Position numbers and translations under genes: made by a program. 64,000 bases of DNA, taken from positions 1,860,001 to 1,924,000 of the forward strand of contig NC_025261.1 in assembly GCF_000740895.1 (NCBI RefSeq), written 5' to 3'. This document shows positions 45,810 to 58,143 of this stretch, piece after piece (within the stretch, counting starts at the first letter, position 1; every line of letters begins with the position of its first letter). This DNA is from Theileria orientalis strain Shintoku (Eukaryota; Apicomplexa; Aconoidasida; Piroplasmida; Theileriidae). The notes under the pieces were generated by a model that did not search any database, was not told the DNA's origin, and was given only the letters and a program-made list of their open reading frames with translations.

Positions 45810-48416
45810 TTAATTAATTCTACTGTAAATAGAACGGAAAAATTCCGGAAACTTGTAAGCAGCACCAGCAACACCTCCGGCGATTAAAACGATTGTAGAG
45901 ATAACACCAGCTATAATACCAACATTGCTGCGTTCATTACACTTATCAGCAGATTCAATGATGAGATTATCCTTTTTATTCTCATACTCAATCCCTAGGT
46001 TATACCTAATATTGTGCAGAAGTTTTTCAATATTCTTACTCGCCAGTTGCCATTCCTGACTATCATCAATCCTAACCCACTTCAAAGGCTTATCTTTCGA
46101 ACTTAATTTAAAGTAGTTAGTATGGATGCCAGGAAACTTTAAGCCTACTAACAAAGGATAATTATGTCCTTTATCATACAAATAATAATATACAAAGACA
46201 TTATCTGGAAATTTGACGGTGCCACTATTCGATAGGCTTTTGGTATATTGTTCATAGCTTTCAAACAATTTACCTCTATTATGGGCAATTTCTCCCAAAA
46301 TATAACCAGAAGTAGTACTATGAGTGTATTTTCTGTAACAATTTAAATCTTCGGGCTTAATAGTAATTTGAACTGAAGTACTATTATTAAAATTGTGGGT
46401 AGTATATCTGTTAGTAATCTTATAATTCCCAATTATTCTATCAGTAGTTTCATCTATATTTACAGGGTTCAAGAAATAAGATACTTCTTTGAGTGTTTCT
46501 GAGAGGTTTGGAATTGTACAAAAATCAGATTTAAAATCAACACCTTTCACACAAACCCATTTCTTACTATATTCTTCCAGGTTTAGGGGCCTGTATACTT
46601 TATTTTGATAACAAAATAGTACTGGCCTAGGATCTCCTTTTTCTTTGTTGTTCCCACAATAAAAAAATACATAAAAGTTATCTTTATAATTGTTGTCAGT
46701 TTTTTTATTTTTATAGTAAATATACTCTTTATTGAAGTCACTTGGATCATCGGTGTTGTACAAAGTTATCTCACCATATTTGTAATTTCCATTGGATATA
46801 AACAACTTCAATTTAAGGTTCTCAATATCAGACAAGTCCGATTCAGTTTTATATAATAAACTGTGTTCATAGCACTTGTAATTTAATTTATTTAGACACT
46901 CTAAACTACTATTTTCAGAAACTTTTATAGTTTCTGGTTGAGATTCAGTAGGTTTAAAACCAGTTTTACTTTCTACATCATTTTTGTTATATTCTTTATC
47001 AAAGTCAACTAGCAAAGATATTGAATCAAATAAATTTGACTCAGTTTCTTTTAATTTTTTTAATATTTCCCTATTATCAACAATTGATTGAAAATTCCAT
47101 TCTTCCCAGTAAAATGAATCATCTTTGTTGTGAACATAATATTGATTATTTGATTCTGATTTGTTTAATTTAATAATCAAAGGAATACTATCATTTTTTG
47201 AACCAAAAAAAACTTCAATATAAGAATATGTTAATTCCTGTATTTCTTTAATTTCTTCATATTTACCACTTATTGTTTTTTTCACTAATTTATTATTACC
47301 AAATAGTATTAAAGATTTTACAGTTGTATAACTACTTTCAGGCGTATGACAATATTTGGTAAATCCATTTAAGTCATTTTCATTTCGTTCTTCGACATTG
47401 ACCTTATAACTATAATTGGTTTTTTTATCTATTAAATAGGTCACATCGGGGTTTATTTTGTCATTTTCTTCTTTCAGTTTATTTATAACATCATTTTCTT
47501 TAAAATCTTCCAATTCATTTGTATTTTTATTTTTATTAGAGTTTATAAAATCCTTTTTTAATTCTGAGTATTTATATAATTTGTTTACATCTTTGGATTT
47601 TAATACTAAAATAATCGGTTCGATACCATAATATTTGTTATAATACACATCAGCACAAATAAGATCTTTGAAATTTTTGCCATGTACAACAAATAGAGTA
47701 TTTTTATCATAGCACAGATAAAATGTTGATGGACAATATTTCGGTTCAATTTTATGTTCATATTTATCAAAATATTCAGACCCTGAATTTTGACATTTTG
47801 AAACAGTTATTCTATTTTTACTACCTCCTGTTTTTGGATATGTAATTTTATCTTCATTACTTGTTTTAGTATTCAGCATTATAACCATCCTATCTCCTTT
47901 ATTTCTTCTTAAATATAGATCGTGCTCTACCATTAATCTTGTTATCAAATCCTCTTCTTTAAATGATTCTGAAGGATTAGGTAAATTGCTAAAGTCAGCA
48001 TTATACAGTAGTTTTGGAGCTGTGTCATAAATCAAAAATGTATATGTGTAATACACAGGATCTTCATTTTCATGGTTAATACCTAAAACCAATGGATTTG
48101 TATTTTTATAGTCACTTGATGCAAAAAATAGATCAATTGATATAACTTTTTTTTTGGGACAAAAGTATTTCAATAAGTACTTATAATAAAGAGCGTTCTT
48201 ATCATATACATTGATATGATAATTAGAGGCATTGTAGTTACTTTCATTATATTTAATAGTGTGCCTATATCTGTTTATCCTTCTACTTAATTTGTCATAT
48301 TGCTCCTCTTTTGAAACATAAATGTCAAGCAGTCGTGGCTTTCCACTCATGTAGCCGTCTTTCCTGTAAATAGATATAGTTATGTCGTACAAAACCATTT
48401 TTGCAAACAGATTCAA
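45810..48416 (-). CDS. Orphan C-terminally anchored membrane protein, 868 aa (same family as 995-2203)
   Basis: Intronless, with very AT-rich codon use. There is no signal peptide at the predicted start. The 830-residue extramembrane part looks like about four to five diverged repeats of 150-190 residues. Each has a Y-x-K-Y-x-H patch (RYRHTIKY, KYEHKIEP, FTKYCHTPES, CYRKYTHST), a beta strand, a V(Y/F)(F/Y)YY strand, a Pro-Leu-(L/I)-(V/I) strand (NPLVLGINH, EPIILVLK, IPLIIKLNK, YPLLVGLKF) and an aromatic stretch with W. One hydrophobic segment (about 832-853, VGIIAGVISTIVLIAGGVAG) and a short basic tail end the protein. The repeat motif and topology match the 402-aa protein at 995-2203. I know no named family; it is not FAINT. 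Confidence 0.8.
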   Translation of the reverse strand: MNLFAKMVLYDITISIYRKDGYMSGKPRLLDIYVSKEEQYDKLSRRINRYRHTIKYNESNYNASNYHINVYDKNALYYKYLLKYFCPKKKVISIDLFFASSDYKNTNPLVLGINHENEDPVYYTYTFLIYDTAPKLLYNADFSNLPNPSESFKEEDLITRLMVEHDLYLRRNKGDRMVIMLNTKTSNEDKITYPKTGGSKNRITVSKCQNSGSEYFDKYEHKIEPKYCPSTFYLCYDKNTLFVVHGKNFKDLICADVYYNKYYGIEPIILVLKSKDVNKLYKYSELKKDFINSNKNKNTNELEDFKENDVINKLKEENDKINPDVTYLIDKKTNYSYKVNVEERNENDLNGFTKYCHTPESSYTTVKSLILFGNNKLVKKTISGKYEEIKEIQELTYSYIEVFFGSKNDSIPLIIKLNKSESNNQYYVHNKDDSFYWEEWNFQSIVDNREILKKLKETESNLFDSISLLVDFDKEYNKNDVESKTGFKPTESQPETIKVSENSSLECLNKLNYKCYEHSLLYKTESDLSDIENLKLKLFISNGNYKYGEITLYNTDDPSDFNKEYIYYKNKKTDNNYKDNFYVFFYCGNNKEKGDPRPVLFCYQNKVYRPLNLEEYSKKWVCVKGVDFKSDFCTIPNLSETLKEVSYFLNPVNIDETTDRIIGNYKITNRYTTHNFNNSTSVQITIKPEDLNCYRKYTHSTTSGYILGEIAHNRGKLFESYEQYTKSLSNSGTVKFPDNVFVYYYLYDKGHNYPLLVGLKFPGIHTNYFKLSSKDKPLKWVRIDDSQEWQLASKNIEKLLHNIRYNLGIEYENKKDNLIIESADKCNERSNVGIIAGVISTIVLIAGGVAGAAYKFPEFFRSIYSRIN

Positions 48417-50164
48417 ATAAGATTTATGTCGATATAAAATTAAGATTCGATGTTAAAAATTACATTTAATAAACAAAAAATCGCATATAATTTTTACACA
48501 TCTGGCCGTAAGTGTGTACGCTAAAGTTATTTAAATAAAAATAAAGCTAATACTAAAAAATTATATAAATTATAAATTAACATATAATAAATAAATTTAT
48601 GTTTAATTATAGCAAAACAGATCTATTATAAAAATATTATAAGATTATGTATATAATTTATAGATATGATCAGACAAAGATTCTATAAAATTTATTTGAC
48701 ACAGATAAAATATAATAATAAATTAAATTTTAATAAATTTGATCTAATTTATATTATAATCGTACGTTAAAATATTTAAAACAAATCAAAATAAATTATG
48801 AATTATATTTTAACATAAAAATATAAAATTGTTTTTGAAATAATATAACAAATATTAAAATTAATTTATAAAAAATATTAAATTAACAAATATATTAAAA
48901 AATTATATTTATTGTATAAATTAAAATGAAATAGATAAAAAATATATATTAAATTATATAAAACAGTATAAAAAAATATAATAATACTGTGAATATATAT
49001 AAAAATTTGTATTTTAATGTATAAAATTAAAAATTGTATTTAAAAAATATATTTTTTTTATTCTAATTGAATATATATGTTTAAAATCAATATTTATAAA
49101 TAATTTAAATTCATAATTATACACACATAATATTCTTTTATTCATATATTTAAATTATTAAAATGTAAATTAAAATTTATAAAATTTTGTATAATAAATA
49201 AATTTAAAAATAAAATATAAACTTAAAATATATATATATAATTTATTTGATAAATGATTAAATTATGAATTTTATAATATAAATATAACAAAATGTATTT
49301 ATTTTAATAAAAATTGTTTATAATTATACTGAAATATATAAAAAATTTTTTATTTATTTCAATTAAATATTCAATATACATATTATTAATTTTTTTTTAT
49401 ATTAAAATATATATACATTATTGTCAATTGTATAATTTATATATTTTCTATATAATTTTAAAAATTCATCTTATTTATTTATATATATTTAATTAATATA
49501 TTATTTATTTATTTATATAGTTTTTTTTATAAAATTTATGTAAATTATTATTATTATATTTTTTATTATTTTTTAATTATCGAATTTTAAATAAATTTAC
49601 AATAAATTATAGATTTATATAAGTATATTATTTTTATATTTTTTTTTATTCTATTAATAATTTTTATTTTTTTTATTTTTAATACATATTTTTTATTCTT
49701 AATTTTTTATTAAATAATTTAATTATAAATTTTTTATTTTTATCACATTGAATATTTAATAATGTATTAAATTTATTTATTGTATACATATGATATATGA
49801 ATAACTATATTTTATTTACACATTTTTATAAAAATTAAAATATTAAAATCAAAAGTTGTGTTTAGTCTATAAATTTTTAAAGTATATTTAAATAATTTTA
49901 AATTTAAAAGATTTCAAACTTGTACTAAATATTTTAAATATAAATTATAAAATTACTGCCATTTTAATAAAAATAATTTATTCTCAAGTCCAGTTATAAA
50001 GATAATCACTGGGGTTGAACAAATTAAAAATAATGTTTAAAATCGTTATTACAATTTATTTATTTATTATCATTTATATAGTTTAAAATTAACAGACAGG
50101 ACGGGCCATTTATCTAATAATCACCACAAAGTTATGTATATTTGTAAATATAGTTTAAAGAAAA
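48417..50164. other. Extremely AT-rich gene-free block; centromere candidate
   Basis: About 1.7 kb without a gene. From about 48780 to 49800 sampled 60-base lines contain only two to six G or C (about 3-10%). The sequence is long A and T runs and TATA words with no obvious tandem unit. ORFs called in it are composition artefacts. Plasmodium centromeres, and the candidates proposed for Theileria, are single AT-extreme blocks of a few kb, which this resembles. Confidence 0.5.
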
Positions 50165-52062
50165 TTAAGGCCATAACCTATTAAGTGAATTAAAAACCGA
50201 ACTTTTTAAATCATCAAAGTTATTTTCCTTATCAAAAATCTTAAAATCGACACTTTCACCGGTACCACACCTCTAAAATTCATTAAAATCTAACAAAAAT
50301 AATATCTACTAATTATAAATGTATAAGTAATACCCTAAAAAGTTGTTTAGATAAAGCCTTGTTTACCCTAACGACTTTGTCAAAGTGAACTTCATCGACT
50401 CTAGATGCTATAATTTGTAAAAAATTAGTTATTGCATAAATGTCTGAGCCAGAGCATTCTGTTACGTTCTTGCTGAGTCCATCCTCAAAAACTATTTTAA
50501 TCCTTTTTTCAATAGCGTTTGAAAAATAAAATTTTTTCAAAATATCCAAAAGGTCTTGGTTTCTAGTTATTTTCAGAACCATAATCAGATATAACCCGAG
50601 CCAATCGAAACTCTTCCAATAACGACCAACAAAAAATGGTTTATTTAAGTTTGAGTAGTAGTTAGTGAATGTTAATAGAAAGTCCCTAAAGTACTGAAGT
50701 GACTCGAGAGCGTTTTCAATAGTGAATTTGGTTGTTTCCGAGATTTTATCTCTGCACTGTCTTGGAGAGCGACCGGGCATCAAATTTGATATTTTAGACC
50801 AGTTGTTGCCGAAAGAAGCCTTTAATATTTTAAGACGTGCCATTTCCTTTATCAAAAAAGGCGAATCAGAGATCTTGTTCTACACATTAGATAACTCACA
50901 AGCACATTAGATAAGCTTGTTAAAAATTCAGGAGGTATTATGGATTACACATTAACACTAGTACAATCGTATTAAAGTTACCTTTTTGATTTGTCTATAC
51001 CTTAACCTACACTGTTCAGCGTTTTTGCCAGGTATATTTCTAGATATCTCTTTCCAGGAAATACCATAGTTACTGGTAGAACTACCAATACCTGAACTGT
51101 AGGCATTGTCGTATAAATCAGAAGATACTGATTCAAGCAGAACGGCGTCTTCAGATGCATCCCATTTACTTGTTTTCCCCTGGTGTAAAACAACCTTTAT
51201 ATACTGATACACAGTCACTCCCAAATTGACACAATTGACAATGCAACTACAATAGGATTATATCACTTAGATTAATTATGTAAATGTTAACATCATTTCT
51301 ATATAAACTATAAAAACTGTAATTACTAAATTGATACTTTTTAGTTGGATTGGCCTTATTCTTTAGTAAAAACTCCTCTATCCTTGCAAATTCATCTTCC
51401 GAGACTTCCGTAATCAATACTCCATCCTTTGTTGAATGGATAAACTTTACACAACAATCTGTAGATATCTTATATGACATAGTTCCCTTTCTTTTAGAGT
51501 TCATTTCACTTGCTACATCGTCCCAAAACACAGACAAATCAACGTTTTGAAACATTGGTTTATTAGGCAGATATATCTCCTTAAAGTTATTGTAAATTTT
51601 CTGAGTTTTACTATACACATCATACATGTTAGAGTTGTTATCATGCAAATTAGATATATTTTTTAAAAATTCATCAAATGAATCACTCCTAATCAATTTA
51701 ATTAAACTTGCAGATAACAAAGTAAAGTCAAAGTTTAGATAAATAATATACAAATCCCTAGAATCCAATTTAGTTAACAGCTTTAACAGCTTTTGACTAT
51801 CAGAAAACGGTAATTTACTGTATTTCAATTCAATTTTATCAGATAAAATTGATACTATGCTCGACTTAACAAATTTGTGTAGGTTAACAATATCATCCTT
51901 GGTCCATTTAGGGACATTCCAATCATATTTTTTTCTGTAAACCGGCAAATTGGAGTAAAAAGAGTGGAGCTTATACGAGTCCAGGTTGGAACTGGGACGC
52001 GCTCCATCGGCTCCAATTAATTGCGATATTTCGGGCCTATTATTATCCAAAATAGTACCCAT
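50165..52062 (-). CDS. Myb-repeat DNA-binding protein
   Basis: Probable nuclear DNA-binding factor. The first exon from 52062 encodes about 265 residues with no clear domain. The second (about 51220-50985) contains a SANT/Myb repeat: KWDASEDAVLLESV then SWKEISRNIPGKNAEQCRLR. The third (about 50860-50327) starts with another: EMARLKILKASFGNNWSKIS then MPGRSPRQCRDK, each with the third-helix Gln-Cys-Arg that contacts DNA. A last exon (from about 50272) ends at 50165 (FNSLNRLWP). The two repeats suggest a c-Myb/CDC5/SNAPc-type factor; I cannot say which. The junction between exons 1 and 2 (near 51250-51330) could not be solved in phase, so exon 1 might be a separate gene. Confidence 0.6.
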
Positions 52063-52252
52063 GATTTAAAAATATAACAATACAAATGATATTAATGCTA
52101 AAACATTTAAATATTAAAAGATAACAGTAAAACGAAAATTGTTACCACCACACACCCGTTGTGTAGAACATGGTCAAATTTCAATTATATACTCTTATAA
52201 AATTTACAAATATTACACATAAAAATATTTTAATAAAATTATCATTAGAAGA

Positions 52253-54623
52253 CTATGATAATAGTTGCAAAGCTTGACTAACTGTGATTCTTTCTCTTGG
52301 TGACCTATAATGTTTATAAATTAAGCATAAAGATACCATTTCAGAAGTAACTTCGTAACTTCGCACAGTCTTCTCAATCTGTTATTTTCTTTTATATTGT
52401 TTTCTAGAGGATTATTACTGCTATTACAGCTTTCAGCTTTAGTGTTTACATCTACTTCCATTCTTTTGTTACTATCGTTTCTCAAATTAATTAAGTTGTG
52501 ACTTATTAACCGATTATAAGCTTCATTTATGATCATGTTTAACTTATTGGCTGATTTATATATTTTAAACAGCTCGTTAGCCTTGGTCCTCTACACATAA
52601 ATATGCCTATGTACACATATACATACATATACAAGTATATATAGTTAGTACATATGAATAATATAATATCTAATAAAAATACAATCTCTTGTCTCGGTAT
52701 ATTGATCAATATGTCATCCAATTCATTTCTGTTTATTAATTATAATTTTAAACAAATATACTTGTTTGGAGTTCCGAGGATGTCAATGATTTTAAGAACT
52801 TGTATCGATTCATGGCTATTAAAATTTTTATTATATAATCATGTTATTTACTAGCTAAAGCACTGATTCAACATTAAATAAATGTATAAATATGTTAAAA
52901 AATAAGTTTTTAATTAATTGTTATTTAATAACTAAGAAATAGCTACTTTTGTTTTGGTGCGAACAATGGTTTCAGTAGTAAAATTTCTGCACATATACAT
53001 CCAAATGCTAAACAATAATGAAATAAATCAATTAGAAATCAACTTACACCAACTGTCAGCCTTAATCTAAAAATTATTATCAGTTGTTGCTTTATGTTTT
53101 AATATTTCGGGTTAACATTTTTGTTCACCCACCACTTTTACTACCAATACTATCTAATAACTACTATTTTATACGTCGTAGAACACAGAACCGAATAAAA
53201 GTTCTGGAGCTCTATACCATCTTGAGCAGATATAAGGTGTCGAGACTGTTTTGAATGGGTTGGCTAATGAATATTTTCTATTCAAGGGGTATGCGTCTTT
53301 CGATCCAGATCCATTATTATTATTGTTAATACTGGTATCACTTCCAGTATCATGAACATAAAATGTTCGAGTGAACTGTTTTGATGAGCCTAAGTCACAT
53401 ATTCTAATGTGATTAGGATTTATAGCCGTATCAATCTACAAATATACATATATGTGTATACATACTACTAAGGTCTACAAGTATATGCTATAATATATAA
53501 GTTATACTACATAACCAAAATATACACTATTTGTAAAATAGGTAAACATCTTTAATATCAATTTTTTAAACAGTACCAGAATATTGTCTGGCTTCAAATC
53601 TCTATGAATTAATCCTCTTTGATGTATTTCATTTATGCCAATCGCCACATTTCTATTCAATTAAAATTTACCAACTGTCAATTGTAAAACACATAATATG
53701 CTATTTATATGGCATAACGAATGTCAATTTAATTATATTTTCCATATTTATCATACCTTGCTATTTCAATAAACTTATTAATAACATCCTCGGTTGAATA
53801 ATCATCACTTGAGTATAGAGAGTCATTAGTTAAGGCATAACTTGTGTCAACATTTTTTGCTACCATGTCATTATTATACATTCTTTCACTCAATTTTCTT
53901 TTAAATAGAAGTATACAAGTCCTCAGGTTGCATGGCATATATTCCAATACACAATTTTGTATGCAATTTCCATACGGGTCCAATGTGTAAAACGACCCAT
54001 AATACTTTATTACATTTCTGGCTCCATTGCAAATACCCAAATTAACCAACTCTCTAGAGCGTTTTTTGCCACTACATTTAAATTAGTCATATTAATGTAG
54101 TTTAATTTAAAATATATTAGTTAACTATTGTTTCAGGGTGTTTACTTAACTAACACTCTGACTATAAACTAATACTATAATGTTAATTTATAAGTTTAAC
54201 ATTCTATTAGTCCATTAATTAATGCAATTACTATACTTTAACGTTAATTATGGTTATGTTAACTAATGTGTACCAAATAAATAACTAATTAGTGATAATT
54301 AAATGTACACATCCATATCCAAAGTCATCTTTGTTCATAATAACAATATACTATGTCCTTATATACTCATAATATTTTAATGAATAAATTATAACTACCA
54401 ATCTAACAATTTTTTTGATCTTTTGACTGCATATTTCGTTCCATACTGATCTGTTACCAAATAAACCACTCCAAACGATCCTTTTGCAATCCTTCTGTGG
54501 AAGGTAAGTTTTTGAGGCGATAATTTTAAATTAGTTGGCGAACAAAAGTTCTATATTAATTTTTATTCAAAATCTTCAAGAATCTTTAAAATTAACTTAG
54601 TGTGTAACTACATTTACATCCAT
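52253..54623 (-). CDS. CMGC-like serine/threonine protein kinase with a DLG motif
   Basis: Exons on the minus strand: 54623-54612 and 54550 downward join in phase at the start (MDVNNFCSPTN). They give the Gly-rich loop and lysine (IAKGSFGVVYLV, YAVKRSKK), the C-helix Glu (KKRSRELVNLGICNG), GLIHRDLKPDNILVL (catalytic loop complete), RICDLGSSK, YICSRWYRAPELLFG (activation/APE segment as in GSK3-type kinases), VLKIIDILGTPNK and the closing SPRERITVSQALQLLS. Inserts rich in Ser/Asn/Asp follow the C-helix region and the DLG motif. The usual DFG is DLG, still compatible with activity because the Asp is kept. Splices in the last third are approximate. The substrate is unknown. Confidence 0.75.
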
Positions 54624-55338
54624 TCTATAAATTATTTAATTACTAGTTAGTTTATATTTATTTTTACATTGCTAATATTCATTTTTATTATTATCGCCAA
54701 CAACAATAATACTATTCTTTACACTGATTACATCACCGCCAATTCTTCTGATGGCGTTAACACCACACTCTTAATAGTGTCTATTCCTATACTTTTTAAA
54801 TACACACTTTATTTATATATACCTTTATTCATTCTATATTTAAAACTATTTATGTGTAATTAAATTAAATTTTTTGCTAATGAATTTTTTATTATTATTT
54901 TCCTTATTTTTTTCATTCATCAGCCCTATAAGTTTTTCTCTAAATTCAGCTGATAATGACACCAATGTATCATAAACATTAACTATTTACTCTAAAAATT
55001 TCTTTTTTATTATTTTTCTTTTATATTACGCCTTAATATTTTATTTTTAGGCCGACATTACAGGTTCCATTCATCATACTTTATTATTTTACAGAATATC
55101 GCGACTATTTAAACAATGTTAACATCAAATCGTTTTTTGATAAGGTTATTTCATTATCTTAGTTCATTTTATTTATAGAATCAGCTTCTTTTAACTGAAA
55201 ACACCTTGTTTTTATCCTATTTAACACACGCCTAATTATTTAAGTATATGTGTATACGTTAGACACCAATGTGTATATAAATTACATATTCACTGGTCTG
55301 CGCATATGCTTATTTATTCTATAATTACATTTTGCGAT
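54624..55338. other. AT-rich spacer between the kinase start and the GTPase stop
   Basis: No gene is seen. A + strand frame at 54669-54863 has no family similarity and the base composition of a spacer. Confidence 0.45.
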
Positions 55339-56423
55339 TCACAGCACTATCAAATCTGAGTTTTCATTCTGCGATGGCCTTCTGTCCAGCAACAGGAACG
55401 CAATGGATTCAAAGATACCCTGCCCAGTCACTGAGCTCCCCAAGACGAACATGTACCTACGCAGTTGTTACTCCCCGTTACAAGAACTAAATATTTGTTG
55501 TATTATCCACTTACTTGTCCTTTAACTCCTGAGGTATCTCTATCGATTTTTGCAAAGCTGTGTGGTCTATGCCTCCGAACATATCCTATAAATCATTGTT
55601 AACCAGCATCACTCATGCGATCACTATTCCACGTTAAACTTACATTTTTCGTAATGAAAAAGACATACTTAGGCATTCTGTGATGATAGTTATGCTCAGA
55701 TATCAGCGTTATTATGTCCTTGTTGATCTCCGAGAGCTTATGGTTGCCAAAGGAGTCAATGACATAAATTACTTTATTACAGATCTATTAGTTATTAATG
55801 CTCAAGGCAATTTGGCGGTGTTCAATAACTACTCATGTCCAACTAACTGGCTAACATAATAATGGTACCTGAATTTGGTGCTGATAAGTGTGAATTGAAT
55901 CATTGAATCCGAGTTCGTAAATTTTAACTTTAATCTTATCATAGTCCTTCAGATCACTGTGTATACAATTTGATGGCGGAACCAGGCAAAATCTGCACAG
56001 GTAAAATTGCTCTTCAACACTGGATCCAGTAGGCGTCTACGTGAAGAATCAGGAAGATGAACGATAAAGAAGCGACTGAAAGATAGTAGAATCTTTTAAG
56101 AAATAAATATCAACTGATAACAAACTAATTCACAACTGTATTTATCTTATAAACATGATGAGTAGAGGAGGTACCGTTGAAATAAACTCGGAAAGCTTAA
56201 TGCGATATAGTAATGAACTTTTACCAGAATTTCTGGGACCAACTATTAATATACATTCACTTGGCTTATTTATATTATCCAAAACATCAACATACAAATT
56301 TGTAGTTGATTTAAACAGCAATTTTATAAACAAATAGAGTGATCTCAGGGTTAATTGACATAATTTACCAGTAAATCGAATGGCGTTAAAGGGGAAAGTT
56401 TTAATAAGTACTTTAAATTCCAT
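55339..56423 (-). CDS. SRP receptor beta-like / Arf-family small GTPase
   Basis: First exon from 56423: an N-terminal hydrophobic/amphipathic segment (about 20-45, LCQLTLRSLYLFIKLLF) and then the P-loop ILIVGPRNSGKSSLL. Later exons give VPPSNC (switch I region), KVKIYELGFNDS in place of the usual DLxGH/DxxG switch II, VIYVIDSFGNHKLSEINKDI, FFITKNDMFGG (T-K-x-D base-recognition motif), and FVLGSSVTGQGIFESIAFLL (SS/A-x-x-G G5 motif plus last helix), ending DLIVL at 55339. An N-terminal membrane segment before the P-loop is typical of SRP receptor beta, which anchors SRP receptor alpha in the ER. The degenerate switch II would affect GTP hydrolysis. Exon joints between 55800 and 56330 are approximate. 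Confidence 0.6.
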
Positions 56424-57040
56424 TCATTTTAAGTAATTTTAAACAATTTACCAACTTATTTAACAACAAACAGACGAATTAATTAATAAAATTAATAAGT
56501 AGTCCCAAGAACCCTATTAATAAAGTCAAATTTAATTTATGGAATCCATTACACATTTAAATTTAATCGGTTTAAATAAACGAAGAACAATTAATTAACC
56601 AGGTTAAGAGCAATAAAAATTATTTTTTGCTGAAAAAAGCACAATAAGGTATAATTTAGTGGTATTTTATCATCAATTTAGGCGTTTAAGTCTTAATTAC
56701 GCCAATAAAATATTATTTATCATTAAATTAGTAAATTTTGAATATGTTTCAATTATTAATTAAATTAGATATACTATTTATAACAAGTTTGTTAATCGTT
56801 TTCATAATTTTCAAAAATTACACATTAATTACAATTAAACATAGAAACCAATATTTTATTTCTATATTGTTATAACTAATACAATATCGATATGTAATTG
56901 ATATTTATTCGTTGTAGAATCTGCCTGGGGAATAATTACATATTGCTATGTAGTTTACTTTTAGAGTTTTATCCAAATTAATATTATATATAAATTGTTT
57001 TTAATCCATAATTAGTGTTAAAGTCAATTATATAATCGCA
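56424..57040. promoter_or_regulatory. Divergent upstream region (GTPase and SSB genes)
   Basis: About 620 bp, very AT-rich, no gene. It has TGGAATC at 56540-56546, 117 bp before the GTPase ATG. Confidence 0.4.
56540..56546 (-). promoter_or_regulatory. TGGAATC element upstream of the GTPase gene
   Basis: Exact match in TTATGGAATCCATTAC. Confidence 0.35.
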
Positions 57041-58047
57041 ATGATTTTGTTTTTGTTGTATTTACCCTTTTGTATTTGTATTGGCTTAAACTCAAATAAC
57101 AGGAAACTTTTCTTTATAAAATCAAATATATCATACTATTCTTTACCAAATAATCATACAAAAAAAGTATATCAGTACGATGAATCGTTTAATGACCTAG
57201 TTGATGATTCAAATGAACAATTTAACGAACAGAATCTTAGCGACAAACAGCCTCTAAGAGAACACGTATACACCTAAATATTTTTATTAGGATTATTTTT
57301 GGCAAAACTGTTATTGCTGTTTTATTAATTTAATTTTAGTTCGATATATCTGCCAATAATGTTACTCTTTGTGGAAGGATTGGATTCATAGCAGAGCCTC
57401 ATGTGTTTGAAAACGGCGTAAAATCTCTCAGATTATCAATCGCTACATCAGACGTAACTACTAAATAACTCATAACTTATTGTTATACAACCAAAAATTA
57501 GTTAACTTTGTAACGTAAATAATTTCCAATGTGTTAGCGCAAATTAATTGAATTATGTAGAGAACTAGAAATGGAATGATTAGAACAGATTGGCACAAAG
57601 TTGTTTTATACGGAGTGGGAAATGTTGACTATATATACTCCAGAGCAAGGTAAACACGTACAAATTAACAAATTGTGCAGAGTGGGAGATAAAGCTTTGG
57701 CTATCGGACAACTTAGATACTATCAACCTCAAAGTATGTGTATCTTAGTAAATTATCCTTTAAACATATCAAATGTTAATAAATAACACCTTGCTAATTG
57801 TAACAACTTACACATTGTTGACGTTGTAACCTTCTATGACAAATTGATTGTATAATAGACATATATTAATAAAGAATTCTTATTAAAAATTTTTATAGAC
57901 ACAGATGGACTCAATAGAGCTAAAGTAGCGGAAGTATGCGTAAACACGAGTAGGGGTGGCCACACCTTCATACTTATGCCTAAGAATCCTCTGACGATGG
58001 AAAAAACATACGAAGAAAACCAGCAAATATACCCCGATAACTACTAA
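57041..58047 (+). CDS. SSB: Single-strand DNA-binding protein, bacterial type, probably apicoplast-targeted, 209 aa
   Basis: Coats single-stranded DNA during organelle genome replication. Five exons join in phase: 57041-57265, 57340-57453, 57561-57649, 57681-57733, 57899-58047; the third intron is only 31 nt. Residues 1-16 are a signal peptide (LFLLYLPFCICIGL), followed by a basic, Asn/Lys/Ser-rich stretch that looks like a plastid transit peptide. The OB fold is clear: NNVTLCGRIGFIAEPHVFEN, VKSLRLSIATSD, RTDWHKVVLYGV (the SSB W-H-x-V-V block), VGDKALAIGQLRYYQPQ (the GD...V/I-x-G-x-L-x-Y block), then AKVAEVCV. There is no long acidic C-terminal tip of the bacterial kind. The bipartite leader supports import into the apicoplast rather than the mitochondrion. 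Confidence 0.88.
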
Positions 58048-58143
58048 TTTATTTATTCAATCAATACATGTTTGAACACGTGGTAAATCGTACACACTTG
58101 TAAACTAAACCTTTATAAATCAAGTTTTAGGTCGAAATTAGTA

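Noticed and set aside
49314..49496. 60-codon frame inside the AT-extreme block
   Set aside because: Its Ile/Tyr/Phe/Lys composition reflects base content only; no motif, no intron or promoter signals.
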